Origin: Oscillospiraceae bacterium
GTDB lineage: Bacteria; Bacillota; Clostridia; Oscillospirales; Oscillospiraceae
DNA length: 7,542 nt
Assembly: GCA_016296045.1 (NCBI GenBank)
Contig: JAEDKB010000074.1
Location: forward strand, 1-7,542
Direction: 5' to 3'
Below are positions 1-5,644 of this stretch, piece by piece (within the stretch, counting starts at the first letter, position 1; each line of letters opens with the position of its first letter). The notes under the pieces were generated by a model. The model ran no database searches. It had not been told where the DNA came from and saw nothing but the letters and a program-made list of their open reading frames with translations. The translations under genes were made by a program, and so were the position numbers.

Positions 1-66
1 TTTTGTGCAACGCATTGGCTGCGGCATATCGGACGATGGGGTCTTTTCAAATACGAAACTGCCGGG

Positions 67-90
67 AAACGCTTGCTTCGCAAGCATTTT
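67..90 (+). terminator. Short terminator-like hairpin
   Basis: A 6-bp stem (71-76 with 80-85) closes a 3-base loop. Past one C-A mismatch it is flanked by AAA and TTT, and it ends in TTTT at 87-90. On the plus strand this has the shape of a weak intrinsic terminator; on the minus strand the T run after the stem is shorter (GTTT). The stem is short, so function is uncertain. Confidence 0.3.
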
Positions 91-100
91 GACTTACTGC

Positions 101-148
101 GCAACTCACACGCTACCGTACTTGTGTACGCCGACGCGTGTGAGTTGC
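101..148. repeat. 13-bp perfect inverted repeat with inner hairpin
   Basis: Bases 101-113 are the exact reverse complement of 136-148 (arm gcaactcacacgc). The 22-base loop holds a second stem, 117-121 with 126-130 (cgtac/gtacg), so the element can form a long two-part hairpin or cruciform. Neither strand has a T run directly after it, so it is not a standard terminator. It could be an RNA-processing or stability structure, a protein-binding palindrome, or part of an interspersed repeat. Confidence 0.6.
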
Positions 149-176
149 TTGTCTTTGTGCCTTTCTCAACAGCCTC

Positions 177-210
177 TCAGCGTGCCGAAAAGGTTTCTTC
201 GGCACGCTGA
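177..210. repeat. 13-bp perfect inverted repeat
   Basis: Bases 177-189 pair exactly with 198-210 (arm tcagcgtgccgaa) around an 8-base loop. There is no adjacent T run on either strand. Only one base separates it from the next hairpin at 212, so the two stems would stack in the RNA. Role unknown. It may protect the 3' end of the minus-strand phage transcript. Confidence 0.6.
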
Positions 211-211
211 A

Positions 212-247
212 CGGCGCCTGTCCGCATCGGACAGGCGCCGCCTTTTT
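212..247 (+). terminator. Strong intrinsic terminator, plus strand
   Basis: A 13-bp GC-rich perfect stem (212-224 with 228-240) closes a 3-base loop. It is followed by CC and TTTTT at 243-247 on the plus strand, which is a textbook Rho-independent terminator for transcription from the left. Read from the phage operon (minus strand) the stem is present but no T run follows, so it would end that transcript poorly. It begins 11 bases past the stop codon of the last phage gene and therefore mainly shields the operon from convergent antisense transcription. Confidence 0.75.
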
Positions 248-250
248 CTG

Positions 251-595
251 TTAAGGGATTTCCAGGAAGCTGAAGCTGTAGCGCAGGAAGTTTTCCGCCG
301 GCTCTTCCAAGACGGTGAGATCGGTCAGCAGCGCAGTTGCGCTGGACCAACTGGGAAGCTTGAGTTCTCCGGATTTGCCGTCGTAGAACATCACTGCAAG
401 CGAGGAAAACGTAGAATAGGCGTTTTCGCCGAAAAAGATTCCCTCACCGCTGAAAACACGCGCCATTCGTGCAATATTGCTGACCGTCCACAGACCGTTA
501 TGCGGTTCCACTTCCGTTTCACGATGGAAGGTGATTTTCAGCTTTTCCGGATTGTTGGGCCAGACGAATGTGCGAAATTGCATGGCAGCAGCCAT
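251..595 (-). CDS. Small phage tail/baseplate-like protein
   Basis: A 114-residue protein (MAAAMQFRTFVWPNNPEKLK...). The frame is open further upstream, but the ATG at 595 is chosen because it sits 5 bases after an AAAGGGGTG ribosome site (601-609) and starts just past the stop of the previous gene. The pattern is an N-terminal strand with W12-P13, a charged segment ITFHRETEVEP at 21-31, then VFSGEGIFFGENAYSTFSSL at 47-66 and a GELKLPSW stretch at 76-83. This resembles the layout of DNA_circ_N (Mu gpN-like baseplate hub adaptor) and LysM-linked tail proteins, in which a small beta domain binds near the tail tip. That match is by eye only. As the last gene before the hairpin array it most likely belongs to the tail. 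No membrane segment or signal peptide is visible. Confidence 0.45.
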   Translation of the reverse strand: MAAAMQFRTFVWPNNPEKLKITFHRETEVEPHNGLWTVSNIARMARVFSGEGIFFGENAYSTFSSLAVMFYDGKSGELKLPSWSSATALLTDLTVLEEPAENFLRYSFSFLEIP

Positions 596-611
596 TGTTT
601 CACCCCTTTCG

Positions 612-998
612 TCAGGATAGTTCGCTGCGCGCTGCGGCGTAAATGACCGCTTCTTCGACCGTACCGACGCCGAGCTCGTAGCGCACGGAAAGAGAAATAA
701 ACTCGCATCCGGCAAAGCAGATCTGTCTGCCGCCGCCTGAGATCAACAGGGTAAAACCGTGAAGCTGATGCGGCGAAAGTGTTTCGGAAAAAACACGTTT
801 ATCGGTCAAGAGTCTGGAAACACGAACCTCATAATGCGCCACGCTTCGGACAACGCCTATCGGAAGGCTCTGACCGATGGCGTGGACGGGAATCGGCACG
901 CCGACGGTCTGCTCCGAGAAGGAGCGGACCGCACCGAGCCGAACGGAATTGATGGAAAGCTCCTGCACCGGAGCAATGGGTGTCATGGAATAAGACAT
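612..998 (-). CDS. Tail-tube-like structural protein
   Basis: A 128-residue protein starting at ATG 998, 6 bases after AGGAG (1005-1009) and 10 bp after the preceding gene. It is predicted beta-rich: residues 14-60 alternate polar and apolar strands (ELSINSVRLGAV, PIPVHAIGQSLPIG, HYEVRVSR). Residues 81-105 carry GFTLLISGGG then ICFAGCEFISLSV, and residues 110-124 form a terminal helix (GVGTVEEAVIYAAAR). The strand pairs, the 'GC' turn near the C-terminus and the final short helix fit small tail-tube proteins of XkdM/gp19 type, and the position just after the tail-terminator-like gene fits the major tail protein slot. The family is not identified with certainty. No sheath gene precedes it, which would favour a non-contractile tail if the tube call is right. 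Confidence 0.42.
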   Translation of the reverse strand: MSYSMTPIAPVQELSINSVRLGAVRSFSEQTVGVPIPVHAIGQSLPIGVVRSVAHYEVRVSRLLTDKRVFSETLSPHQLHGFTLLISGGGRQICFAGCEFISLSVRYELGVGTVEEAVIYAAARSELS

Positions 999-1008
999 GA
1001 TAATCTCC

Positions 1009-1431
1009 TCAGGATTCAGACTGATAAAGCAGAGTGCCGAAGGTCAGACGGAGGCTGCTGCGGAAGAAGTCGATATTCTCATCATAGCGGACAGGGCTGA
1101 CTTGAATACTTTTCAGTGTGCAGGAGGACAGACCTGTGGAAACTGCCGTAAGGGCGGAACGCGCTGCCTCTGCGCAGAGATTGCCGCCGCTGCGCTGAGG
1201 CGAATAAACATCGAGCTGAATGATAAATTCTATTTCCGATCCGAAAACCGGTTGATCGGAGCACAGTCCGAGAAAGGCGGAAAAGGCACAGGGCAGAGAC
1301 GTGATTTCCGCCTGTCCTACGGCGATCATCGGGCTGAGCAGCTGCGGCAGACGGTATTTGGGGAAGGCGTTGACGGCGTGCATACCTGCGTCAGACAGAA
1401 TCTGGCGTACTTGCGAAACTATGTCGCCCAT
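1009..1431 (-). CDS. Tail completion / tail-terminator-like protein
   Basis: A 140-residue protein. ATG 1431 is the first start after an in-frame stop and overlaps the end of the upstream gene by 13 bp. A GGGAGG site lies about 12 bases upstream, a long spacing, so translation probably depends on coupling. The N-terminal helix (GDIVSQVRQILSDAG, 2-16) is followed by beta strands. Residues 65-77 (SEIEFIIQLDVYS) and 119-137 (NIDFFRSSLRLTFGTLLYQ) match the alternating pattern of tail-terminator and minor-capsid proteins (gpU / HK97 gp10 / DUF3168-like), where a helix, a sheet and a late 'D-FYR...LxF' strand make the ring that caps the tail tube. Its place third after the capsid gene agrees. The exact family is inferred from position and pattern. 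Confidence 0.5.
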   Translation of the reverse strand: MGDIVSQVRQILSDAGMHAVNAFPKYRLPQLLSPMIAVGQAEITSLPCAFSAFLGLCSDQPVFGSEIEFIIQLDVYSPQRSGGNLCAEAARSALTAVSTGLSSCTLKSIQVSPVRYDENIDFFRSSLRLTFGTLLYQSES

Positions 1432-1757
1432 GGATCGTCAACGCCTCCCTCTACGCACAGTCCCCAGACGAACAGATCTTCTCCCTGAAAGGTCACGGTG
1501 TCTGCCCGACGGATAACATATTTACGCTCCCCCATAATGATGAGGTCAGAACCACGGGCAGGGGTATCGACAGTCGCGATAAAAAGGAACTGACCTCTTA
1601 AAACGCTGCCGCCTGTCGGAATCATTCGCTCCATATTCTGCCAGCTTTTGGAGGCCACGAGCTGTAAAAACAATCTGCCGGGCGCAACGGCACCGTTTGA
1701 GGCGATATAAACGTCATTGCCGTACTGACGGATCAGGCGCTCGATGATTGCTTTCAT
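1419..1757 (-). CDS. Head-closure (head-tail joining) protein
   Basis: A 112-residue protein. The frame opens earlier, but ATG 1757 is chosen: it forms an ATGA overlap with the stop of the adaptor gene and follows GGGGTG by 5 bases. The earlier start at 1793 has no ribosome site and would add 12 residues inside the adaptor gene. An N-terminal helix (MKAIIERLIRQYG) precedes a small beta barrel: 15-29 (DVYIASNGAVAPGRL), 57-65 (GQFLFIATV), 74-81 (LIIMGERK) and 87-101 (DTVTFQGEDLFVWGL). This size and order (helix, then SH3-like barrel containing a 'yxvrraD' strand) is typical of head-closure/stopper proteins such as SPP1 gp16 or PBSX XkdH-type proteins. These bind under the adaptor ring and seal the DNA exit channel. 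The role rests on fold pattern and gene order. Confidence 0.5.
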   Translation of the reverse strand: MKAIIERLIRQYGNDVYIASNGAVAPGRLFLQLVASKSWQNMERMIPTGGSVLRGQFLFIATVDTPARGSDLIIMGERKYVIRRADTVTFQGEDLFVWGLCVEGGVDDPWAT

Positions 1758-2104
1758 GAGCTCACCCCGCGAAAAGCAAACGCATCGGTGCACCAGGGCT
1801 CAATCATGCGGTAGGCAGCCTGCGCGAGCTGAGAGCGATCCTCTGAAAAGGTGAGTTTCACGGTGGCCGCTGTAAAATCAGCAAGTCCGGGATCGTCCAG
1901 CTGCCGCATCATGGAAATGGAGAGCAGGGAGCCGGCAATGATAAAAGTTTCGGAAATATCGCTTACATCGACCTCAGAACGCAGTCTGGCACGAAGCTCC
2001 TGCTCGGCAGCGGCGCAGATGGCAGAAAGCCATTCCATATGCGTTTCATCCTGCGCTCCGAGCAGATCCAGGCAGTAATTCCGAATATCGACACAGTAGT
2101 TCAT
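1754..2104 (-). CDS. Head-tail adaptor (HK97 gp6-like)
   Basis: A 116-residue protein that starts at ATG 2104, overlapping the capsid stop codon by one base (TGATG). No strong Shine-Dalgarno precedes it, so it is probably translated by ribosomes finishing the capsid gene. The protein is mostly helical: 4-15, 18-43 (a long acidic/basic helix containing AICAAAEQELRARL) and 50-68 (ISETFIIAGSLLSISMMRQL), then an extended middle and a further helix at 90-105. Small all-helical proteins of 100-120 residues directly after the capsid gene are usually the gp6/gp15 adaptor that forms a 12-mer ring under the portal. The Pfam family (Phage_connect or gp6-like) cannot be confirmed by eye. Confidence 0.58.
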   Translation of the reverse strand: MNYCVDIRNYCLDLLGAQDETHMEWLSAICAAAEQELRARLRSEVDVSDISETFIIAGSLLSISMMRQLDDPGLADFTAATVKLTFSEDRSQLAQAAYRMIEPWCTDAFAFRGVSS

Positions 2105-3129
2105 CAGATATTCAGAACCTTGGCGGCATCCGTGCAGATTTTGCTGAAGCCGCAGATGGAAGTGATGGCGGCGCGTTCAAGCTGACGGTCGATGAGCTTG
2201 TCATACTCAACAAGCACGTCACCGGCCTGTACCATTTCCAGCGTATAGCGGCGGTCAAAGGCAATGATGCAGTCGTCCGACACGGTGGAAGCCTGCAAAA
2301 GCTGTGCGCCGAGCGGCGTTTCAAACTTGCCGGTGCCCTGGAAGTTCAGTCCGGTCATCGGATTTTGCAGCTCAGGGAGCTTGAGCATCTTTGCCATGGT
2401 ATTGGAATTGACGAGCATGGTGTTCATCTCGTACGGATGGAACTGCGCCCAGAACTCAACGAGCTGATCGTATGTCAGTGTGCCTTCGGTGCCGGAAATA
2501 GGGGCGGAGCCGATGTCAAAGAACTGGGCGGAATTGTCGTTTCCGTCGCCGTCCTTGATGACGCAGACGGCATCGGCAAGGTGCATCTTGTTGATGTAGG
2601 AACCGATCTGGCGCAGCATAACGGAGAACATATCGAGCTTCTGGAAACGCAGAGCCTCATAAGAGGCTACGAGCATTCTGCCGCGCTTGTGCAGATTGAT
2701 CAGATTTTCCTTGCTGCGGATCGTGGTGGCAGGAATGGTAGCGCCCTCGCCGACGTCTTTGAGCTCCTTTTCGCTTTCCGTGGGAACGGAATAGATGCTG
2801 CGGTAATCCATTGCGTCAATGTTGGTGACGGTCGCAACGATGGAGGGAAGGATGTTGCCCTCATCAATGCCCTGACGGACGACGCGGGCGATGAATTCCG
2901 GAAACAGGACGGCAGACTCAAAGGTGGTAAAGAATTTTTCCACGGGATCGGAGCCTGCACCGCGGGCACGGATGCCGAAACGCTTGAGCTGACGCTGGAA
3001 AGCATCGGTGCCTTCCAAAGCGGTGCCCTTGTAAGCCTCAGACGGGTCAAGCGATTCCAGAACCTGCGAAAAGCTCTTGCCGCTTTCGCGGTACATACCT
3101 TTTTCCAGACGAATGTTATCAAATGCCAT
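2104..3129 (-). CDS. Major capsid protein, HK97 fold
   Basis: A 341-residue protein that forms the icosahedral shell. ATG 3129 lies 7 bases after a perfect AAGGAGGT (3137-3144), the strong initiation site expected for the most abundant virion protein. Residues 1-60 are charged and look like the N-arm region. FFTTFESAVLFPEFIARVVR at 66-85 is the usual lead into the P domain. YSVPTESEKELKDVGEGATI (113-132) corresponds to the E-loop region. GRMLVASYEALRFQKLDMFS (150-169), continuing to 187, is the long spine helix. YDQLVEFWAQFHPYEMNTML (220-239) and the helix at 243-252 belong to the A domain. The C-terminal region carries FDRRYTLEMVQAGDVLVEYD (291-310). It resembles the PBSX XkdG-type capsid group. 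There is no visible self-crosslinking signature that I would trust. Confidence 0.85.
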   Translation of the reverse strand: MAFDNIRLEKGMYRESGKSFSQVLESLDPSEAYKGTALEGTDAFQRQLKRFGIRARGAGSDPVEKFFTTFESAVLFPEFIARVVRQGIDEGNILPSIVATVTNIDAMDYRSIYSVPTESEKELKDVGEGATIPATTIRSKENLINLHKRGRMLVASYEALRFQKLDMFSVMLRQIGSYINKMHLADAVCVIKDGDGNDNSAQFFDIGSAPISGTEGTLTYDQLVEFWAQFHPYEMNTMLVNSNTMAKMLKLPELQNPMTGLNFQGTGKFETPLGAQLLQASTVSDDCIIAFDRRYTLEMVQAGDVLVEYDKLIDRQLERAAITSICGFSKICTDAAKVLNI

Positions 3130-3136
3130 TGGATAG

Positions 3137-3144
3137 ACCTCCTT
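3137..3144 (-). promoter_or_regulatory. Strong ribosome binding site of the capsid gene
   Basis: AAGGAGGT on the minus strand, 7 bases before the capsid ATG. It is among the strongest sites in the operon, equalled only by that of the nested scaffold, and fits high output of the shell protein. Confidence 0.8.
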
Positions 3145-3150
3145 TATGAA

Positions 3151-3489
3151 TTACAGAAGAAATGTGACGGTGGAATCGGCAGAATTAACGTCCACAACAA
3201 GGTATTCCTTTGCACCGTCAAGCGTTTTGACCTTGCCGGAGAGTGCTGCGGCAAGCGCACAATAGCCGACCGTGGGAGCAGCCCCGCTGTAAGGAAGCGT
3301 AACAAAGCCGTGTACGGCAAGCGTAGTCAGGCCGCTTGCGTGCTTGATTGCAACGCCGTGGAATGCGTCGCCGTCACTGCACGCAGAAACGAAACCGTTT
3401 GCGCTGAATTTGCAGGGAGTGCCTGCGGAAATGCTGCTGCTCTGGACGGTCACACATTCCTGACCGATGGAATCAAAAGAAATTGCCAT
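3151..3489 (-). CDS. Head decoration / capsid-cement-like protein
   Basis: A 112-residue protein located between scaffold and capsid genes, the usual slot for lambda gpD-type decoration proteins. ATG 3489 follows GGAGGT (3499-3504) by 9 bases. It is predicted all-beta: ECVTVQSSSISAGTPCKFSA (11-30) and GFVSACSDGDAFHGVAIKHA (32-51), then LTTLAVHGFVTLPYSG (54-69), GYCALA at 75-80 and LVVDVNSADSTVTFLL at 97-112. The run 'F-GVAIK-A-G---L-V-GFVTLPYSGAAPTVGY' resembles DUF2190-like capsid cement proteins, where a short domain sits on the capsid surface and stabilises it against DNA pressure. Family membership is by eye. No membrane segment. Confidence 0.6.
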   Translation of the reverse strand: MAISFDSIGQECVTVQSSSISAGTPCKFSANGFVSACSDGDAFHGVAIKHASGLTTLAVHGFVTLPYSGAAPTVGYCALAAALSGKVKTLDGAKEYLVVDVNSADSTVTFLL

Positions 3490-3506
3490 AATAAAATTAC
3501 CTCCGT

Positions 3507-3824
3507 TTAAATAATGTAGGCTGTGTCAAGTGCGTTCTGTGTGCCCTTTGCGGCAGGAAGCTGTGCATCGGGCGGAAAGAGTGCGGCAGCCTTTTTTGTC
3601 ATTGCCTTGGTAAGCGCAGTCAGCTCCTCGTCATCCAGCGCGGAAAAAGCCTTTTTCAGCGTTTGTTCCGTTGCGCCGAAGTCGAGCAGAAGACCGATGG
3701 AAACGGCCTCGTTTACCATGTTTTCCCTGCACTGCCTGCCGAATTGCGCGTCACGCTCCAGTGCTTTCAGACTGTCGCAAAGTGCAGGTGTGCCGGATTT
3801 GGCAACCAGCTCGTCCAACGTCAT
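3507..3824 (-). CDS. Nested in-frame scaffold protein
   Basis: A 105-residue product (MTLDELVAKSGTPALCDSLK...) in the same frame as the 3' end of the protease gene, equal to protease residues 198-302. Evidence is the start: ATG 3824 is preceded by AAGGAGGT (3831-3838) with 6 to 7 bases of spacing, as strong as the capsid site and unlikely by chance inside a coding region. The product is mainly helical, with helices around 2-9, 14-45 and 52-82, then a Pro/Ala-rich tail. This is the logic of lambda C/Nu3, where the scaffold is translated from within the protease gene so that many scaffolds accompany few protease-scaffold fusions. The encoded protein is small for a scaffold but usable as an oligomer. 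Independent expression is inferred, not shown. Confidence 0.7.
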   Translation of the reverse strand: MTLDELVAKSGTPALCDSLKALERDAQFGRQCRENMVNEAVSIGLLLDFGATEQTLKKAFSALDDEELTALTKAMTKKAAALFPPDAQLPAAKGTQNALDTAYII

Positions 3825-4415
3825 AAACACACCTCCTTCCGCTTTTTTCATTACGCCGGCCTCCTTCTGCGCGGGGACGGCAACAAAGGAGAATTCGTAG
3901 GCATCGACCGGGTCGCACAGAACCGCAATGCAGGCTTTGCCGTCATAGACCATCCCCTTGCGGTGCTCACACGAGCCGTAGGGAAGGCCGCAGACGGAGC
4001 ATACGGTGTTGGCGACCGAACAGCCGACGGATACCTCCTTTTTGATGCCGCCCTCGATCTCACGAATCAGTTCGGCGTTTTTTTCCGTGCGAAGCATATA
4101 GCAAGACGCACGGATATAGCTCACGCCGCCCTCACAGAGGACTTCCGTGTCAAAAATACGGGCAATTTGGCGTTCTGTTGACCAATCGTGGTCTGCGATT
4201 CCCGTTTTGCCGCGGAACAACTCTGCCAGGATCGGCAAAGCGGCGGTGTCAAAGCGCTCATGATCCCGATCGGGCTGATCGTCGCACAGCCGAACGCTGA
4301 AGCAGTAGACCTCCTCGGGGGTGAGCGGTGTTTTGGAATAGAGATTGATTTTGGCAAGCTGCTGTTCATCGGGCGTACCGCTGGAAACGACAGCCGCGGC
4401 TTTTTGGATATTCAA
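3507..4415 (-). CDS. Prohead maturation protease with C-terminal scaffold domain
   Basis: A 302-residue protein. It starts at TTG 4415, in a TTGA overlap with the portal stop, 7 bases after AAGGAG (4423-4428). An in-frame stop lies upstream and the next Met is residue 107, so TTG is required. Residues 1-190 look like an S78-type (herpesvirus-assemblin-like) serine protease. Candidate catalytic His76 lies in IADHDWS and candidate Ser129 in KKEVSVGC, and the conserved closing strand YEFSFVAVPAQ is at 173-183. Between Ser129 and that strand lies a zinc-knuckle-like insert, C139-x2-C142-x6-C149-x-H151. Residues 198-302 are helical and charged with a Pro/Ala linker near 85-92 of that segment, and form the scaffold also made separately from an internal start. 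Its role is to guide capsid assembly and then trim scaffold and possibly capsid before packaging. Catalytic assignments are inferred from motif context. Confidence 0.78.
   Translation of the reverse strand: MNIQKAAAVVSSGTPDEQQLAKINLYSKTPLTPEEVYCFSVRLCDDQPDRDHERFDTAALPILAELFRGKTGIADHDWSTERQIARIFDTEVLCEGGVSYIRASCYMLRTEKNAELIREIEGGIKKEVSVGCSVANTVCSVCGLPYGSCEHRKGMVYDGKACIAVLCDPVDAYEFSFVAVPAQKEAGVMKKAEGGVFMTLDELVAKSGTPALCDSLKALERDAQFGRQCRENMVNEAVSIGLLLDFGATEQTLKKAFSALDDEELTALTKAMTKKAAALFPPDAQLPAAKGTQNALDTAYII
3831..3838 (-). promoter_or_regulatory. Internal ribosome binding site for the scaffold
   Basis: AAGGAGGT on the minus strand, inside the protease gene. It codes for part of the AEGGV segment just before Met198. 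The match to the 16S rRNA tail and the spacing to ATG 3824 decide the nested start. Confidence 0.75.
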
Positions 4416-5572
4416 GCGATCACTCCTTGTGAATCATTGGACTTTGGATTTTCCAGCTGAGCGGTCTGGGCGCGGAGATAGGCGGCTTCTGCCTCATCCA
4501 CCAGATCCTGCAAGCTGATTTCATCCCAGATAATTTTCGGAGCGCAGGCGCAGCCGTTCAGTCGCAGCCAAAGCTCACAGATGCGTTCAAGTGCGGGCTC
4601 CACGGCTCTGCGGATTGCCCACAGCTCACTGGTAAGCAGATCGGCCTGCTGCTGACTCATGCGCTCCGTGCTGGTCCAGTTCAGACCGAGCAGAAACGGC
4701 GGCAGACCGGTTTTGGCGACAAGCTGCTCTAAAAGCTGGCGCACGGGGATTTCCGAATCCAGGATCGGTCCATCCGAGCCGATGACCTTTACGGAAACAT
4801 CTCCAACGGCAACGAAATCCCGGACGATGCCGTTTTTGCTGTCCTGCATGGCAGCCGACCATTCGTTCGCGATGACTTCGGCGTGGCTTGCTGCGGCGGA
4901 GCGCTCAAAGCTGTCGCCGGACGGCTTGCAGACAACGGCATAGCGGACGTTGCCGGCGCGCTCCCAGTTAACGCCGATTGTGTTGTAGATTTTCAGCAGA
5001 ATATCCGTCAGGAAGGGCATGCTGCGCAGAAGCGAGACGCCGTAAGGATTTGCCGGTTCGGGATTCAGTGTCGTCAAAAGGAGAAGCTGCTGATAAGGAA
5101 GCGGACGCATACAGCCGTTTTCGTCCGGTGCGCAGATGGTGATTTCCAGAGGGCTTGCACCCTCTTCAATCTGGATCTCGGTCACATCGCCCCAGCAGAC
5201 AGCGACAAGATTCCGATTGGAAACAACCATTTCACCGATGGCGCGTCCGTAAAGCAGCAGGCTGTCCAGATATGCCGACAAAAAGCTGTGGATGCCGCGC
5301 TGACCTCTGCCGCAGGGAACGGTGCGCAGGAACTCTGCCAGTTCTGCTTTTTTCTGCGCACACTCCACGGTAAAGCCGCCGGTCAGACGGACGAGCTTGG
5401 AGATTGCGGCATCCAGCACCGGCAGCGCCTCACGCATGGACTGGTACAGACGGTGCTCTGTACCGCCCAGAGGGATATAGGATTTCAGAGAACCGAAGGG
5501 ATGTCCCTGACCGCTTCTGAGCTGTGTGGCAGCGGCGGCGGTCGGGACGTGTGAATTCTTCTTAAACTTCAA
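4412..5572 (-). CDS. Portal protein
   Basis: A 386-residue protein that forms the dodecameric ring at one capsid vertex through which DNA enters and leaves. The start is TTG 5572, 7 bases after AGGAGG (5580-5585). The frame stays open to another TTG at 5629, but that has no ribosome site and would place the AGGAGG inside the gene. The first 25 residues are basic and flexible. PLGGTEHRLYQSMREALPVL (34-53) and helix 92-112 with LLLYGRAIGEMV match the portal wing. PYGVSLLRSMPFLTDILLKI (176-195) is the typical 'pyGxSll' helix. The stem/clip region follows with GLPPFLLGLN (289-298), then a long helix 305-337 (SQQQADLLTSELWAIRRAVE and onward), which is the usual crown-leading helix. The acidic C-terminal helix is at 354-372. 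This is an HK97/PBSX-like portal, short for the family. Confidence 0.85.
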   Translation of the reverse strand: MKFKKNSHVPTAAAATQLRSGQGHPFGSLKSYIPLGGTEHRLYQSMREALPVLDAAISKLVRLTGGFTVECAQKKAELAEFLRTVPCGRGQRGIHSFLSAYLDSLLLYGRAIGEMVVSNRNLVAVCWGDVTEIQIEEGASPLEITICAPDENGCMRPLPYQQLLLLTTLNPEPANPYGVSLLRSMPFLTDILLKIYNTIGVNWERAGNVRYAVVCKPSGDSFERSAAASHAEVIANEWSAAMQDSKNGIVRDFVAVGDVSVKVIGSDGPILDSEIPVRQLLEQLVAKTGLPPFLLGLNWTSTERMSQQQADLLTSELWAIRRAVEPALERICELWLRLNGCACAPKIIWDEISLQDLVDEAEAAYLRAQTAQLENPKSNDSQGVIA

Positions 5573-5579
5573 AAACAAA

Positions 5580-5585
5580 CCTCCT
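5580..5585 (-). promoter_or_regulatory. Ribosome binding site that sets the portal start
   Basis: AGGAGG on the minus strand, 7 bases before TTG 5572. It decides in favour of a TTG start over the more upstream frame opening at 5629. Confidence 0.75.
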
Positions 5586-5644
5586 TTCCGAAAACTTGAT
5601 AAAACGCAATGCGTCGTATCCGAAAACAATGTAGCAATTCTGCT

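Larger units (their letters stand above)
1..250. other. Non-coding left flank with four tandem hairpins
   Basis: No convincing gene lies here. What it holds is a series of perfect inverted repeats (67-90, 101-148, 177-210, 212-240), listed separately. A plus-strand reading frame runs across them but passes through all the stems and continues antisense to real genes, so I treat it as chance. On the minus strand a frame opens at an ATG at 87 (MLAKQAFPGSFVFEKTPSSD...) and stays open to the window edge. It lacks a Shine-Dalgarno site and starts inside a hairpin, so it may be a short partial gene but is more likely spurious. For the minus-strand phage operon this is the 3' untranslated region or an intergenic spacer. 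Confidence 0.6.

Noticed and set aside
5..646. A 213-codon plus-strand frame at the left end
   Set aside because: It runs through four hairpins, including a strong terminator on the same strand, and then antisense to two phage genes.
2365..3510. A 381-codon open frame on the plus strand opposite the capsid and decoration genes
   Set aside because: It is fully antisense to well-supported genes with good ribosome sites, has low-complexity composition typical of a reverse-frame shadow, and has no ribosome site of its own that stands out.
4883..5554. A 223-codon plus-strand frame opposite the portal gene
   Set aside because: Antisense shadow of a recognisable portal protein; no plus-strand promoter or recognisable domain.
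5587..5627. Direct repeat tccgaaaac at 5587-5595 and 5619-5627 in the terL-portal gap
   Set aside because: Nine bases, two copies only, 32 bp apart; compatible with chance, and no clear promoter elements accompany it.
5573..5644. Possible internal promoter in the 72-bp terL-portal gap
   Set aside because: TTGTTT occurs, but no TATAAT-like hexamer lies at 16-18 bp from it; not supportable.
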